A stretch of DNA of 64,000 bases from Megalobrama amblycephala (GCF_018812025.1 NC_063049.1:9207537-9271536); one strand, 5' to 3'; counted from the first letter of the stretch, positions 44,447 to 56,115 are shown. The notes: generated by a model not told the origin, from the letters alone. A program made the numbers and translations.

Positions 44447-44500
44447 GAGTATGTAAAGAAGAACAATGAGTTCAGCGTCCAGGCAAAAGAAGAAAAAGAA
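44447..44500 (+). CDS. Sacsin-like gene, exon 1 of the coding part (ATG at 44466)
   Basis: After a long T tract and AACAG the exon carries an in-frame TAA (44454-44456) and then ATG at 44466. It encodes MSSASRQKKKKK, with the last lysine codon split over the intron (donor GTATGTG). The upstream in-frame stop makes this ATG the likely start. The protein therefore begins with a short basic leader and lacks the ubiquitin-like domain found at the N-terminus of true vertebrate sacsin, pointing to the fish sacsin-like family rather than the SACS orthologue. If this exon were not used, an upstream start would be needed; none is visible. Confidence 0.75.
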
Positions 44501-44813
44501 GTATGTGATTTTATTCACTGCATGTTTTATTCTTAAGCCCATAATATGGTGGAGTGGAGTGTTAGTAAAGTGCACTGAGAGTTATTCCATAAAGCACATT
44601 TATGCAACAAAAAAAAAGTCATATTAGCCAATAAGCTCTTATGTTTTACAGACAATCCCAAACATACTAACAATTTTTAGTGTGCCATGCATACTAACAA
44701 ACTCTAGCATTAATGAAGCTGATTTTGTATTTAGTCTATTACACAATGAACTTTGAATTTGCTCTGTAAGTGTTTTGTACAGTTTGTGATAAACTTTACA
44801 TTGTTCAATGCAG

Positions 44814-44901
44814 AAATAAATTTGGTGCGACATCCCCACCGTTCATTGATTACCTGAAAGAAATTTTGAGAAGGTACCCAGATGGGGGACAAATACTGAA
44901 G
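44814..44901 (+). CDS. Sacsin-like gene, exon 2
   Basis: 88 bp between TTCAATGCAG and GTAAGG. It encodes NKFGATSPPFIDYLKEILRR and PDGGQILK, the entry to the first sacsin repeat (SIRPT), which has an HSP90-type ATPase fold. It is in phase with exons 1 and 3. Confidence 0.92.
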
Positions 44902-45019
44902 GTAAGGAAAAAAAATAAAACCTTTATGTATTGCATGAATATTTCATTATTGTTGAATGATATGCATTTTATATCTCGTCATCATATCTGTTGATAATAT
45001 TTATCCTGTAATGTATCAG

Positions 45020-45131
45020 GAGCTGATACAGAATGCAGATGATGCAGGAGCTTCACATGTGGTGTTTATTCATGATGAGAGGCATTATGGGACTCAGAGC
45101 CTGTGGACTGAAGAGCTCGGAAAGTATCAAG
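45020..45131 (+). CDS. Sacsin-like gene, exon 3 (ATPase N-box)
   Basis: 112 bp between GTATCAG and GTATTTG. It encodes ELIQNADDAGASHVVFIHDE and GTQSLWTEELGKYQG. ELIQNADDAGA is the Bergerat-fold box whose Glu, Asn and Asp contact ATP and magnesium in HSP90-like proteins. The donor side splits a glycine codon completed 8.4 kb away in exon 4. Confidence 0.93.
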
Positions 45132-46550
45132 GTATTTGTGATGTAAACACTGGGAGCAGATTTAAGACGTGGACACACTAGACTTTAAGTCATCATGAAA
45201 TCAATCATCATGAATCAAAATTGACCGAGTGCTAGTGCACATTACTAGTCTTGTGGTGAACAATTAATCCATGCAAGTTAATATACAAAAAGAAAATATG
45301 TTTGTCATGGTAATCTTTAATCAAAATCTGAATACTTGTTTCCTCTCTGGAATGGCGTTCCTTCTCTGATGTGGTCAGTTTGATGGCTGGGTTGAATAAT
45401 CACTTCCCTCCAACCTTCAGTCTGCTATGAGCAAGGGATCTAATAAAACCCCGCCCTCTAGTCAATATTCCATTTCCTTTGGAAATACATCACAACAATG
45501 AAGTTGGTTGAAACGTCTGGTTCACAAGGACTTTAAGCTTTCTAAAGTATTTTAGAGCCCGTAGCATTTGTCTTCATTCATGTGTCACAACCATGAAGAG
45601 TTCAGGAGTTTTGCTGCTTACCTTCTGTTTTTTAAATGGGGAAGGAGTTTGTTTTTTATAGTAAATCAATCTTTTATTTCAGAGATCAATATTTTTTCTA
45701 TACTGATGTGTGCATATATTTTCATATGTATTTCACAAATTACTTGTTTTTTACTCTTTCAAAAGTTTTTTTTACCAGGAACACACTACAAGACTGTCAG
45801 GCAGATTCTGAATGTAATTTGGTCGTAAAGACTGATCATGCCCAAAAGCATGGGTCTGTTCCGGTTGTGCTCAGCCAGTGTCTGCAGATTATAGTCTTAG
45901 AATTTAAGAACCAGCTGTTGCCAGTTTAATGTTTAATTTGCGACTGACGCAACTTTGCAGTAGAGATGCATTCCCTGTCAAACATCATTCATTTTCCGGT
46001 TTTTGATGTTTCTTTTGTATTATTTCATAAGATAACATTGCAAGTTAATTGTTTTTATGCTATTTATTTTGTTCTGCAAACGAAAAAAAGTTTCTGTAAA
46101 AATTCAAAATAAGCAGTTATTTCTCTCATTTAAAAAAATACAATAAGTAGCTATCCTTTTATTTCGACCTGGAGTCTAATAAAAGTTTAACAGAATAAAT
46201 AAAATAGTAGCTTATGTAGGCTATTTAACTGTAGTTGTTTCTGAATATTTATTAATTTAAATAGTCTAACGAATAAAAACATCACAAACATGACATTTGT
46301 AAATAAAAGAATTGTATATATTCACTTTAATTATATGTAATATATTTGAGGAAATATGATGAGGAAATACAGTGCACTGAATATCTCTGCAGCTCTTCTG
46401 TTGACAGAAGTCATGCTTTCACAGTTTCCAGTGTTGGCAGTCCCGTTGAATAGCATATTGAGAGTGTTGTACATTTAGTGTAGACTGATAAAATGAACAT
46501 TAAAATATACAAATAACATTTTAAATTACTTCTGTTTCGGAATAAATAAG
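45132..46550 (+). other. Sacsin-like intron 3, first part: no gene
   Basis: Non-coding. A palindromic-looking AT-rich stretch lies at 45184-45260. I recognise no element with defined ends, and the short open frames at 45568-45929 have no motif. Confidence 0.5.
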
Positions 46551-46555
46551 GTAGT

Positions 46556-46684
46556 TGTTACATGTGCCCTGGGTCTGTGTTCATCAACTTGGTCATATGG
46601 ACTCCATTTCCCACAATTCCCCATCGAGAAACCAATCACACACTCACACCTGTTTCCCATCAGTGACACTTTATAAGCTGCACT

Positions 46685-46716
<32 letters not shown>

Positions 46717-46980
46717 TTGCTGAGTATTGTTTAACCTTTGTTCTACCTTGTCTCTGTGTTCTTATCTTTGCCTAGCCTTGCCTGTGTTTTGACCCTGGAC
46801 TGGTTCCATGTTTGATGATTGTTTGCTGCCTGCCTTGACCATAGCCTGTGTTTGGATTACTCTTTTATCAGTTCGTATCAGTTTGCTGGTGTATGACCTA
46901 CTGCCTGTACGACAACGCTCTTATTAATAAAGCCTGCACGTGGATCTCCAACTCCGTTGTCCCGCTCTCCATCCGTTACA
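46556..46980 (+). mobile_element. Solo LTR
   Basis: 425 bp starting TGTTACATGTGCC and ending CATCCGTTACA, flanked by the 5-bp duplication GTAGT (46551-46555 and 46981-46985). It has a TATA-like CTTTATAAGC (about 46669), a CA microsatellite (46687-46716) and AATAAAG (about 46925). Phrases such as GGACTCCATTTCCCACAATTCCC and the C/T-rich R region resemble the LTR at 2545, so it probably belongs to a related family. LTR-LTR recombination would have removed the interior. Confidence 0.88.
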
Positions 46981-48365
46981 GTAGTATTTTATTTAGTTCT
47001 AACTGGTACTCTGAACCGGAACCGTTTTTGCCCTGAATTTGAGAATAGCCTATCAGTCTACATTATTGCTTGATTATAGGTTTAACGAAATTAATTAGAC
47101 ATAATGAATGTGTCTACTCAGGTGATAATGGCAAAAGAAAAATGTGAAAGAGATTTTTTTATTATTATTCAAGACACATTGCTGTGGTATCAACATGCAT
47201 TTATCATTTATTCAGTCACCATAAAAATATCTACCTTCACCATGAACCTAAAATTTGGGTTCAATTCCATTTTCTTCAACAGTTGTCATCACAGTATTAA
47301 TTTCAAACACAAATTTGATAAGAGCACAATAGAAATTATAACAGGGCATTATGTTTAACATCAATAAAACCACCAGTGTTGTCGGCAGGGTTTTTTCTGC
47401 ACAAATTCCATATAAGTAGTGGCAGCTGTCTGTTGACATCCATGTTTGTTTCGGTACTTAATCCCAGACAGTTGAGTTAAGTGTGTTGGGTATTGACTGA
47501 CTCAGTCATTGGGTTTATGCTCTTCTCTGACTGTCAAAGACTAAACTCTGCTTCAGTCGATGGAACGTCTTACGCAAACTCCATACTGAGAAAAGAGATC
47601 CTCTGCACAGGGGAGAGTTTGCTCTTTTCCCAGTTGACCCAAAGACCCAATTGGCTGAGGTGACTGAGCACCAGGTCCCTGTGTTCGCATAACTGATCTT
47701 GCGATGGTGTCAAAGAGCAGCTCCCTCCATGTTTCATGTGTCACCTGTTTCAGGGCATCTTGACTGGACTGGCTGGGGGCCTGCTTGTGACCAGCTCCAG
47801 GATGCTGCTTAGTTGGAAGCTGATGCTGCGTGGGAGGGGGGCAGACAAAGGAGGGTGTCCTCAGTGTTGAGTGGTTGGGTGGATGCAGCAGCTGTCCACC
47901 GGCGTGATGTGTTTAACGGCCTCAGTCTGCTTCTGTGCGGCCTTGAACTGCTGGGCGAAGCTCTCGACTGCGTTGCAGAAGAGGCCGGTCTGGGACAGGA
48001 AGGAATTTAGAATTTTATCAGCATCCCTCATGTCGGCCAGACCCAGCCAGAGATGGCGTTCCTGGACCATCAAAGTGGATATCGCCACAGTATCCTTCGT
48101 CGCTTGTAGCGCGAGGTCCGTTATGGTACAAAGTTCTTTGAGCGCTTAGGTTTGATGCACCTGCAGTAAAGTAATGGCATGTAGAGCGGAGGCACCCGCA
48201 GGCTCTGTAGGCATTGCCAGTTAAACTAGATGAATACGTACAGGCCCTCGAGGGGAGACACTGGTTGGGGGAGACACCCCGCCCAGTGGAAGCGGTGCTC
48301 AGATACAATTGCATCGCAACTGACTGCTCCACTTGTACCCCTTGGCTGCCCCACCATAGAGGGTG

Positions 48366-49460
48366 TAAAGTAAGTAAGTAAAGTTTATTTATATAGCACC
48401 TTTCACAGACAAGGAGGGGTCACAATGTGCAATAAAAATAACATCAAACAAATAATAGAAATATGCATTAATACACTCTACAAATACCATCAATACAAAT
48501 TTAATAACAGGCAAACCATATTGGTAATTAAAAGCTTGTCCAAAAAGATATGTCTTTAGATGTTTTTTAAAAGACTCCACAGAACCCATAGTTCTCAACG
48601 TAAATGGAAGAGAGTTACAGAGCCTTGGAGCTACTTCACAGAAAGCAAGATCACCATGTTTTAAGACGTGTTCTGGGAATAGTTAAAAGGTCTTGGCCTG
48701 AAGACCTCAGAGACCAACCAGGGGTGTGTGCATGCAATAGGTCCTGTATATAAGAGGGTGCTTGTCCATGCAAGGCCCTGTAAGTAATAACTAAAATTTT
48801 GAAATGCACTCTAAAATGAATAGGAAGTCAATGAAGTGACCTAAGCACAGGAGTAATGTGCGACCTCCTGCTGGACCAAGTCAAAAGCCTAGCAGCTGCA
48901 TTCTGTACAATTTGTAATCGATCCATAGAAGATTTGTTCAAACACGTGTACAAAGCATTACAATAGTCCAACTGTGAAGAAATAAAAACATGAACAATCA
49001 TCTCCATTTCTTTTTTCCAAACCATAGATCTAATCTTAGCAATGTTCCTGAGATGGAAAAAACAGGAACGAAATACAGATTTAGCATGACTGTTAAAACA
49101 CATGGATCTTTTAAAAATAACACCCAAATTTCTTATGTCACCGCAGTGACAAAAACTCCTGTCAGAAAGATAAGAAGAAAACCAGTCCAGAGCTGATCCA
49201 GAGATGCCCATCAGAGAGTTCAGTCTACCAATCAGTGCAGTGATCAACAGTGTCAAATGCTGCGCTGAGATCTAGCAAGACCAGCATAGAACATTTACCT
49301 GTATCAGCAGACATCAAAATGTCATTTGAAACCCTAAGGAGGGCAGTTTCAGTTGAATAGTTTTTGAATAGTTTTATGAGCCTCCAGAACATTATTTAAC
49401 TGCATTGCCACAACTATTTCTATGATTTTAGAGATAAAAGGCATTTTAAAAATAGGCCAA
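48366..49460 (-). mobile_element. 5'-truncated LINE fragment (L2/CR1-like, second family)
   Basis: The 3' end at 48366 has GTAA-type short repeats next to TTTATTTATATAGCACCTTT. Reading leftward on the minus strand, 49256-48828 encodes SGSALDWFSSYLSDR, RNLGVIFKRSMCFNSH, SQLDYCNALY and LQIVQNAAARLLT, the C-terminal part of a reverse transcriptase ORF, with an internal deletion that joins two RT segments and removes the YADD region. It differs from the intact LINE in sequence and 3' tail. Confidence 0.83.
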
Positions 49461-49980
49461 TAATTCTTAAATACAAAGTACTGTCATGAAACTCTAATGG
49501 GCAGGCTAATAGGTCCTTTAACTCACCTGCTTGTAATCACATCATTATCTATAGGACACAGATGATTGTTTCCTGCTGTATTAGTAGCCAATGAGCTTGT
49601 GTGCTTGTGTGCAATCTTCAAATACATGAGTAGCATTTGCCTAGCAGTGCAGCGCACTTCAGAAACCCTCTACCTTCCCCAGCTCCACCTGTATAGATCT
49701 GCTAAGGGTAATTTATATATGCTATATTGTACAGCAGCAGCATGTCTTACTTGCTCACAGCAGCGTGTTGTGTATGTATTGGCAGTAGCAAGTCCCGTAC
49801 TTGCTCTGCAGCAGCAGCAGCAATAATCAACAGCAGCAGCAATAAAAGCAGCAGCGTAGCAGATCTATTCCGCCAAGACCAAACATATCAACATTGTCAT
49901 ACCCATGACCATGCCAAACACTCCGAGAGTTGTCATGACAGAAATGATGTTACATTACATGTGGTGAGGGTTAAGGAAGA
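49461..49980. other. Sacsin-like intron 3, unassigned stretch with CAG repeats
   Basis: Contains an interrupted (CAG/CAA)n run at 49810-49857. It lies within the DIRS relic span but shows no DIRS match by eye. Confidence 0.5.
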
Positions 49981-50644
49981 ATCGGCTTCTGCTTCTGGCA
50001 GTAAAAGGTGCCGTCCATGACCTAGTAAGCTCCTCATGCACTTCTGGGAAGAATGGGACTGGGGCGGGATGCTAAGAACCAGCATGAGCCACCCCGAGAA
50101 ACCAAATCCAACCTTGTGGGCTTGGGACATGGTGGAGGATTCCACTCGAGCATGACCCTCTCGACAGCTCAGGCAAGCATAACCATCAACTCTGGGTCTG
50201 ACTCAGACAATGCTACTGTTTCTGAAGGAGGCGACGCAGCCAACTCATCATCCCCAGAGAGAGTAGGGTCACCCTCCCATGCAGCAATCAACATCTGGAT
50301 TGGCTCCAAGCGAAAAGCTGAAATGCGTTGCACCTGCTGCCTATTTATACCCACGTAGCAATGCGTGGCAGTCAGATGCAAATATTGCATGACAATGTGC
50401 ATTGACTTGTTTAGTTTACACTCAAAGTAAATTGGTCTCTCAGACGAGATTCCCAATTCGTTGGTCACTGACGTGACGTCAAACGCGACCAATTTCCTAC
50501 TACTAAATTCAGAAAAAAACAGAGATTCTAATTATTGGACCAAAAACCTCTGCAGGTAATAACCTAGAATACTGTCTAAAACTGGATGGCTGCTCTGTTA
50601 AGTATTCGTCGTCAGTTAGGAACCTGGGTGCTCTTTGATACCAA

Positions 50645-50935
50645 TTAGGGCTGCACGATATATCGCATGAGATTGTCACGCGCATTTCATCAGTAAAGCC
50701 GGTTCCCTGATTACCGCTAAATCGCCTTCACCTGCTTTCAAATGGAGCGGCATTTAATAGACAGAGCCGTAGATCACTGAAAAGCCACGCAATATCGCGT
50801 TCATTATCGAAGGCGATTCATCTGCGATATGAACGCGATATTGCGTGGCTTTTCAGTGATCTACGGCTCTGTCTATTAAATGCCGCTCCATTTGAAAGCA
50901 GGTGATGGCGATTTAGCCACAATGAAAGCCACAAT
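50645..50935. mobile_element. Foldback MITE with near-perfect ~86-bp arms
   Basis: The arm from AAATCGCCTTCACCTGC to AATATCGCGTTCAT (about 50730-50815) is almost exactly complementary to ATGAACGCGATATTGCG to GGTGATGGCGATTT (about 50829-50915), leaving a ~14-bp loop. The left end, AGGGCTGCACGATATATCGC, is a common fish MITE start. It splits the LINE reading. Confidence 0.82.
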
Positions 50936-51151
50936 TCTAGCATTTGTAATACAGCAATCTTCCATCTTAAAAATATATCTAAACTACGACATATGCTCTC
51001 AATGACAAATGCGGAACAGTTAGTTCATGCGTTCATGACCTCAAGGCTAGATTACTGTAATGCTCCACTGAGTGGTTGCCCTTCTTACTAGAACCAGGAA
51101 GTATGACCATATTAGCCCAGTTCTGTCAACACTGCATTGGCTCCCTGTTAA

Positions 51152-52686
51152 CAATCTGGAGTGGGGAAACATGCCGGCGTGTTTTGCAGGATTTTTTTCA
51201 CATTGCAGCAAAACAGACTTAAAATACTCCGTCATTTTTTTGTCATAGAGACATAAGTAATATATCAATTGAAACTATAGAATGTCTTCTTTTATTTGTG
51301 TACACTTAGAGTAAAGACAAAATGTTGTGCTTTTTGCAAAATAAAGAAAACTAACATGATGCGTGATCTGTCGTCTCCCTCTGAACAAAGTCCAATCTGA
51401 TAGTTCTCAGAAAATGAACTGTAACTTAGTGAATACTAATGACACAAAAATGAGACTTATGTCTAAAGAAACATTGAAATGTCAGGTTTTAAATCGTGTC
51501 AAATTGAAAACAAATATTCTCTGTTTATGTAATCTGAATGAAAATAGAGCCATGTCAGACATCCGTGATTCAGCTCATTATCCGCTAATTCAGCCACACC
51601 CACGGAGCGAGCGCTATTCAGATGCAAATTCTGAGGCAATACATGTATACATCATCACAATCATGTATTTATTATCTTCAAAAGTGTTTATCTGCATGTT
51701 ATAGCCATGGTTAGCGATCTCTGGAAGCCTCTGTTAGTTCCTGGAATGTCACATGGTATGTCTGCTCTTCATTAGGAGTCATTTGTGGACTAAAGGTGCA
51801 CAGAGCGCCCTCTGGCTGCAAGTATGAATTGAAAACACGGTAGATCAGAGTATCCAGCACTCATTGTGATGACAATAAATATAGAATAAATATTACTCCT
51901 CTGTATAGAAAATTGACAAACATATGAGAATCCATCAATATTTCTCCAAATGTGCATGCTTTTAAGCTAAAAGCCTATATGAAATGCCATTGAGGTAACA
52001 TGAATGTTCAGACGCTTTGCATCACAGAAATACATTATATTTTAAAGTATATAATAGAATACCATTATTTTAAATTGCAATATTTCACAGTATTGCTGTT
52101 TTTCTGTATGTTTGATATACAGCATGATGAGCTTTAGACATGTTCACAGAGGGTTTTTTCACATAGCCTACCTGACTGAAAGGGCGCATTATGCGGGTCA
52201 TTATGCAGGACATTATGCAGGTCTTTGTCTTCTCAGGTGTGAATCACAGCATTATTCATGAAGATTCACGCCTCCACGCATACTGTGTTTCTTGACAAAA
52301 AAAGTCTTACAAAATTTAAATATCTACATTGTTTTATATGAACAAGTAGGCAGGATAATTTTTACTTCATTTTGAAGCAAAAATTCTAGTCTGCAACCTA
52401 CAATACCCAGAAGTCTTGTGAACACATATTTAATATTTATTTTTTGGCCTTATTACAGTGACTCAAGTTTTTTGTTTTTTCAATAACCATGCATAAACGT
52501 TATTCCTTCAAAAATACAAACATGTACATACATGTTGCTCACATATTATGGTAGCCAAGTTTATGCTGAATACAGTGTAATGACACCTTTTCCATTAATA
52601 TGTTTATGAACAACTGAAAAAAGCACAAATGTCAGGGCATGTCAAAACTTCTCCAGGGCCCCAAATCAGCCTCAGACTCCAGAGGG
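51152..52686. mobile_element. TTAA-targeting non-autonomous element, copy 2 (inverted)
   Basis: TTAA lies at 51148-51151 and 52687-52690, interrupting the LINE precisely between CTCCCTG and ACATCATATAG. It is inverted relative to 32640-34409, with long shared blocks (GAGCGAGCGCTATTC, AGAGCGCCCTCTGGCT). Non-coding. It is 1535 bp, with indels relative to copy 1. Confidence 0.86.
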
Positions 52687-53564
52687 TTAAACATCATATA
52701 GATTTTAAAATCTTACTAATTACTTACAAAGCACTAAATGGTTTAGCTCCCCAGTACCTGAGCGAGCTCTTAACGCATTACAGTCCTTCACATCTATTGC
52801 GATCTCAGAATTCAGACCAGCTGATAATACCTAGAATATCAAAATCAACCGTAGGTGGTAGATCCTTCTCTTATTGGGCACCTAAACTCTGGAACAATCT
52901 TTCTAGCATTGTTCGGGAAGCAGACATGCTCTGTCAGTTTAAATCTAGACTAAAAACGCATCTCTTTACCCTGGCTTACACATAACACATTATCAGTTGA
53001 TGTTTTCAAATCCATTAAAGGATTGTTAGGCTGCATAAATTAGGTCCGCTGGAACCGGGAACACTTCCTATTATACCAGATGTACTTGTTACATCAGAAG
53101 AAGAATGGCATCTACGCTAATTAGTCTCTCTGTTTATCCCGAGGTTTATCGTAGTCAGCCGGATCCACACCATAAATACTTTGACTGTTGCGATCCCAAT
53201 CGGACTTATGAAAGCTGCCTGAATCATAATCAAGCACTGTTCGCTGTTGACCAGAGGTTTTCTTTAAGAGTTGCTGTGCAGCCAAAAATTATATACCAGT
53301 TATCACTGTAAAGCTGCTTTGACACAATCTGCATTGTAAAAAGTGGTGTATAAATAAAGGTGACTTGAATTGACTTGACTTGGCATGTGTTGAGTTCAGT
53401 CTTGTTTCAGCTAGTCATGTCCCCAGCTTTAGCTACTTTGGGAGCAACCACAATAATAAATTAGATACACTTTGCCATTAATAACTGACATCTGCTTTCC
53501 TCTTTTGAAAAGTTCCACTGTTGTATCTCATACTGATCAGCTGTTTGTATCTTTGATCTGGCAG

Positions 53565-53711
53565 GACCTGCTCTCTATGCCTTCAATGATGCAGCCTTCA
53601 CAGAGGAAGACTGGGAGGGAATTCAGAGAGTTGGCAGAAGCATCAAGCAGGATGACCCAACAAAAGTTGGGAGATTTGGGATCGGCTTCAACTCTGTTTA
53701 TCACATTACAG
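53565..53711 (+). CDS. Sacsin-like gene, exon 4 (ATPase glycine box)
   Basis: 147 bp between GATCTGGCAG and GTGAAATA. It encodes [38 protein letters not shown] and [25 protein letters not shown] is the glycine-rich lid motif of the HSP90-like fold, intact here. Phase fits exons 3 and 5 exactly, so the first ATPase-like site is complete. Confidence 0.94.
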
Positions 53712-54016
53712 GTGAAATATGCTACATTAACATATTGGCTCATATGACTTTTTTGGATATTCTACTAAGTGCCTGCTGATTAGAAATCCTATAATATCAC
53801 TTGTTGATTTATGTAGCATTAACATCACAATTTATGACACAACGCTACCCCGCCTTTGACAAGTTTTTCTGGAAATCCCTGTTTTCACTGTTTCATTGGC
53901 TGGGGGTGCTACTACATATCCTCTGAAATAGTACAGAATCTCTGGATCCAAAAACAAGCAAAGTAAAAGATCTGCATAAACCAGAAGGAGTGGATTAACG
54001 TAGATTAATGTAAGTT

Positions 54017-54707
54017 AAAGGGTTAGTTCACTCAAAAATGAAAATTCTGTCATTACTCACCCTCATGTCGTTCCAAACCCGTAAGACCTTTGTTCATCTT
54101 CAGAACACAAATTAAGATATTTTTGATAAAATCCGATGGCTCAGTGAGGCCTGCATTGCCAGCAAGATAATTAAACACTTTCAAATGCCCAGAAGCCAGA
54201 AAGGTACTAAAGACATATTTAAAACAGTTCATGTGACTACAGTGGTTCAACCTGCACCAAAAAACAAAATAACGACTTTATTCAACAATGTCTGGTGATG
54301 GGTGATTTCAAAACACTGCTTCATGAAGCTTCAAAGCTTTACAAATATTTTGTTTTGAATCAGTGGTTCGGAGTGTGTATCAAACTGCCAAAGTCACGTG
54401 AACCATTGAATTTTCAAAACGTTTCAAAGTTTCGAAGCCTCGTTTACTGAAATCACGTGACTTTGGCAGTTTGATACATGCTCTGACACAGTCACAGTCA
54501 ACTGTTTTAAATATATCTTTAGTACCTTTCTGGGCTTTGAAAGTGTTAATTATCTTGCTGTCAATGGAGGTCTCACTGATCCACCAGATTTTATCAAAAA
54601 TATCTTAATTTGTGTTCCGAAGATGAACGGAGGTCTTACAGGTGTGGAACGACATGGGGGTGAGTAATTGATGACATCATTTTCATTTTTAGGTGAACTA
54701 ATCCTTT
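54017..54707. mobile_element. Complete MITE (AAAGGGTTAGTTCAC type)
   Basis: The left end AAAGGGTTAGTTCACTCAAA and right end TAGGTGAACTAATCCTTT are inverted, and the next ~40 bp also pair (CTCACCCTCATGTCGTTCC with GGAACGACATGGGGGTGAG). The interior is a larger imperfect palindrome. The family is abundant in cyprinid genomes to my knowledge. Fragments are at 24506, 39790 and 56011. Confidence 0.85.
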
Positions 54708-54719
54708 AATTTACGTTAA

Positions 54720-55978
54720 AGCTGCAGTAGGTAACTTTTGTAAAAATGTATTTTTTACATATTTGTTAAATCTGTCATTATGTCCTGACAGTAGAATATG
54801 AGACAGATAATCTGTGAAAAAATCAAGCTCCTCTGGCTCCTCCCAGTGGTCCTATTGCCATTTGCAGAAATACACCGCTCCCGGTAAGAAACAACCAATC
54901 AGAGCCAGGAGGAGTGTCTTAGCAGTGTCAATCAAGCTCGCATGCGGGCTGATCTCACCCCTCTCATGCACAGCGCCAGCGCATACAGGAGTTCAAATTC
55001 AAGATCACCGGTGTGCCGCAGCTTTGCTTATGGCGGAAAAACAATCCAAACTGCCAATTCCTCGAGTGGCACCTGCTCACAAAATAAAGACGGGTAAACG
55101 GAAAAAGACAGATGACGATGATAAAAAAGCCAAAAAGAAAGAATTAGATAGAGCCCGAAATAAAACGAGGGTAAATATTGGAGCGGCTTTTCCGAGGTGG
55201 AGGGAGCTACGTGTCCTGAAAGGATTAAAAACCGATGCAGAGTTAGCCACATTTCTGCTTGACAAGTAAGTATCCCTGCTTGATTTGTTTCACTTTTTAA
55301 GAACTACACAACTAAGATAATTTCAAAACAGGCCTGCCCGTCCCCAGCCTGATGCTCCGCGCACACCACGGTTTCCTCTTCTCCCCGCCCGTTGACTCCT
55401 CGAAGGCGCTGTGGGTATGAATTCCTCATCGGAGCCCATTGACTCGGTGTCAAAACTCTAGCCGCATAACATACAGATAAAATGTCACGCACTGTGCAAA
55501 GCAACTATTGAAACCTACTAATTCACTGGCTTGTCATGTTGCTGAAATAATGTACTAGCAAACCTTATTTAGCATTACATATCGATAGAATAATTACTTG
55601 CATACTGTAACGTTAGTTACCGTTATATTATCATACTAATTATTTATTACTTATAGAAATAGTGCAACGTCATATAGTTACATTACATGTATTGCAAAAT
55701 ACGTAATGTTTTGAGGACCAAGTTTGTAGTCAAAGTATGGGCAGGCCATAGTCAGTGTAAATCATATTGATGATGTTTCGTCTATACCAGTGAATGTGCC
55801 ATAACTGTTTATCCGCCTTACTAGCCTGCGCGTTCACGGCAGGCTCCGTTGTGATGGGGGAGGAGCTGTGGAGGGAGGGCTGTAGCGCAGCATAGAGCAA
55901 GGGGGAGTGACCTGTGAGTTGTGCTTGTTCAAATTTTCAGGCTAAGTCAAGGTTTTCTAAAAACTCCCTACAGCAGCT
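54720..55978 (+). mobile_element. TTAA-flanked TIR element carrying an exon-like ORF
   Basis: It starts AGCTGCAGTAGGTAACTTTT and ends AAAACTCCCTACAGCAGCT, imperfect inverted repeats, flanked by TTAA at 54716-54719 and 55979-55982. A TTAA duplication with these ends suggests a Kolobok- or piggyBac-like group; I cannot decide which. It is 1259 bp and sits in intron 4 of the sacsin-like gene in sense orientation with its ORF. Confidence 0.8.
55030..55269 (+). CDS. Short basic ORF in the TTAA element, shaped like a first coding exon
   Basis: The frame is open from 54814; the ATG at 55030 gives about 79 residues. The protein is highly charged (KIKTGKRKKTDDDDKKAKKK) and ends in a compact segment, RTRVNIG-like here as NKTRVNIGAAFPRWRELRVL followed by KGLKTDAELATFLLD. 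At GACAA-GTAAGTATCC (55267-55275) there is a near-ideal splice donor just before the TAA-type stop region, so the ORF looks like a 5' coding exon that would splice onward. I recall similar N-terminal modules in many predicted fish proteins but cannot name a function. Joining it to sacsin-like exon 5 would be out of frame (two leftover bases instead of one). Confidence 0.5.
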   Translation: MAEKQSKLPIPRVAPAHKIKTGKRKKTDDDDKKAKKKELDRARNKTRVNIGAAFPRWRELRVLKGLKTDAELATFLLDK

Positions 55979-56010
55979 TTAATTTACGTTAATCTACGTT
56001 AATCCACTCC

Positions 56011-56115
56011 GATGGCTCAATGAGGCCTGCATTGCCAGCAAGATAATTAAACACTTTTAAATGCCCAGAAGCCAGAAAGGTACTAAAGACATATTTAAAA
56101 CAGTTCATGTGATCA
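56011..56115. repeat. Internal fragment of the 54017 MITE family
   Basis: GATGGCTCAATGAGGCCTGC through AAAACAGTTCATGTGATC matches the interior of 54017-54707 (about 54137-54240) in the same orientation. It follows an inverted copy of the sequence that flanks that MITE on the left (AACGTAGATTAA versus TTAATCTACGTT). Confidence 0.78.

Larger units (their letters stand above)
47490..50492 (-). mobile_element. DIRS relic, interrupted by a LINE fragment
   Basis: On the minus strand the 5' terminal repeat is recognisable at about 50320-50492 (complementary to the ATGCACATTGGC and TATATAATGAGC region of the intact copy). Gag pieces follow at 50290-49980 and 48345-47861 (SLTGNAYRACG, MVQERHLWLGLADMRDADK, FAQQFKAAQK), then a piece of RT near 47700-47560. 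It is closer to the intact element at 12358 than is the relic at 32-38 kb, but carries many stops and lacks most of RT and the recombinase. Confidence 0.8.
50494..53388 (+). mobile_element. 5'-truncated L2/CR1-like LINE, same family as 25401-30551, with two insertions
   Basis: It starts abruptly in the RT region (AATTTCCTACTACTAAATTC corresponds to the NFLLLNSEK segment of the intact ORF2) directly at the DIRS relic's end. It is interrupted by a foldback at 50645-50935 and a TTAA element at 51152-52686. It then resumes and runs through [20 protein letters not shown] to the ORF end near 52985, a 3' UTR, and a tail AATAAAGGTGACTTGAATTG. Frameshifts are present. Confidence 0.88.
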
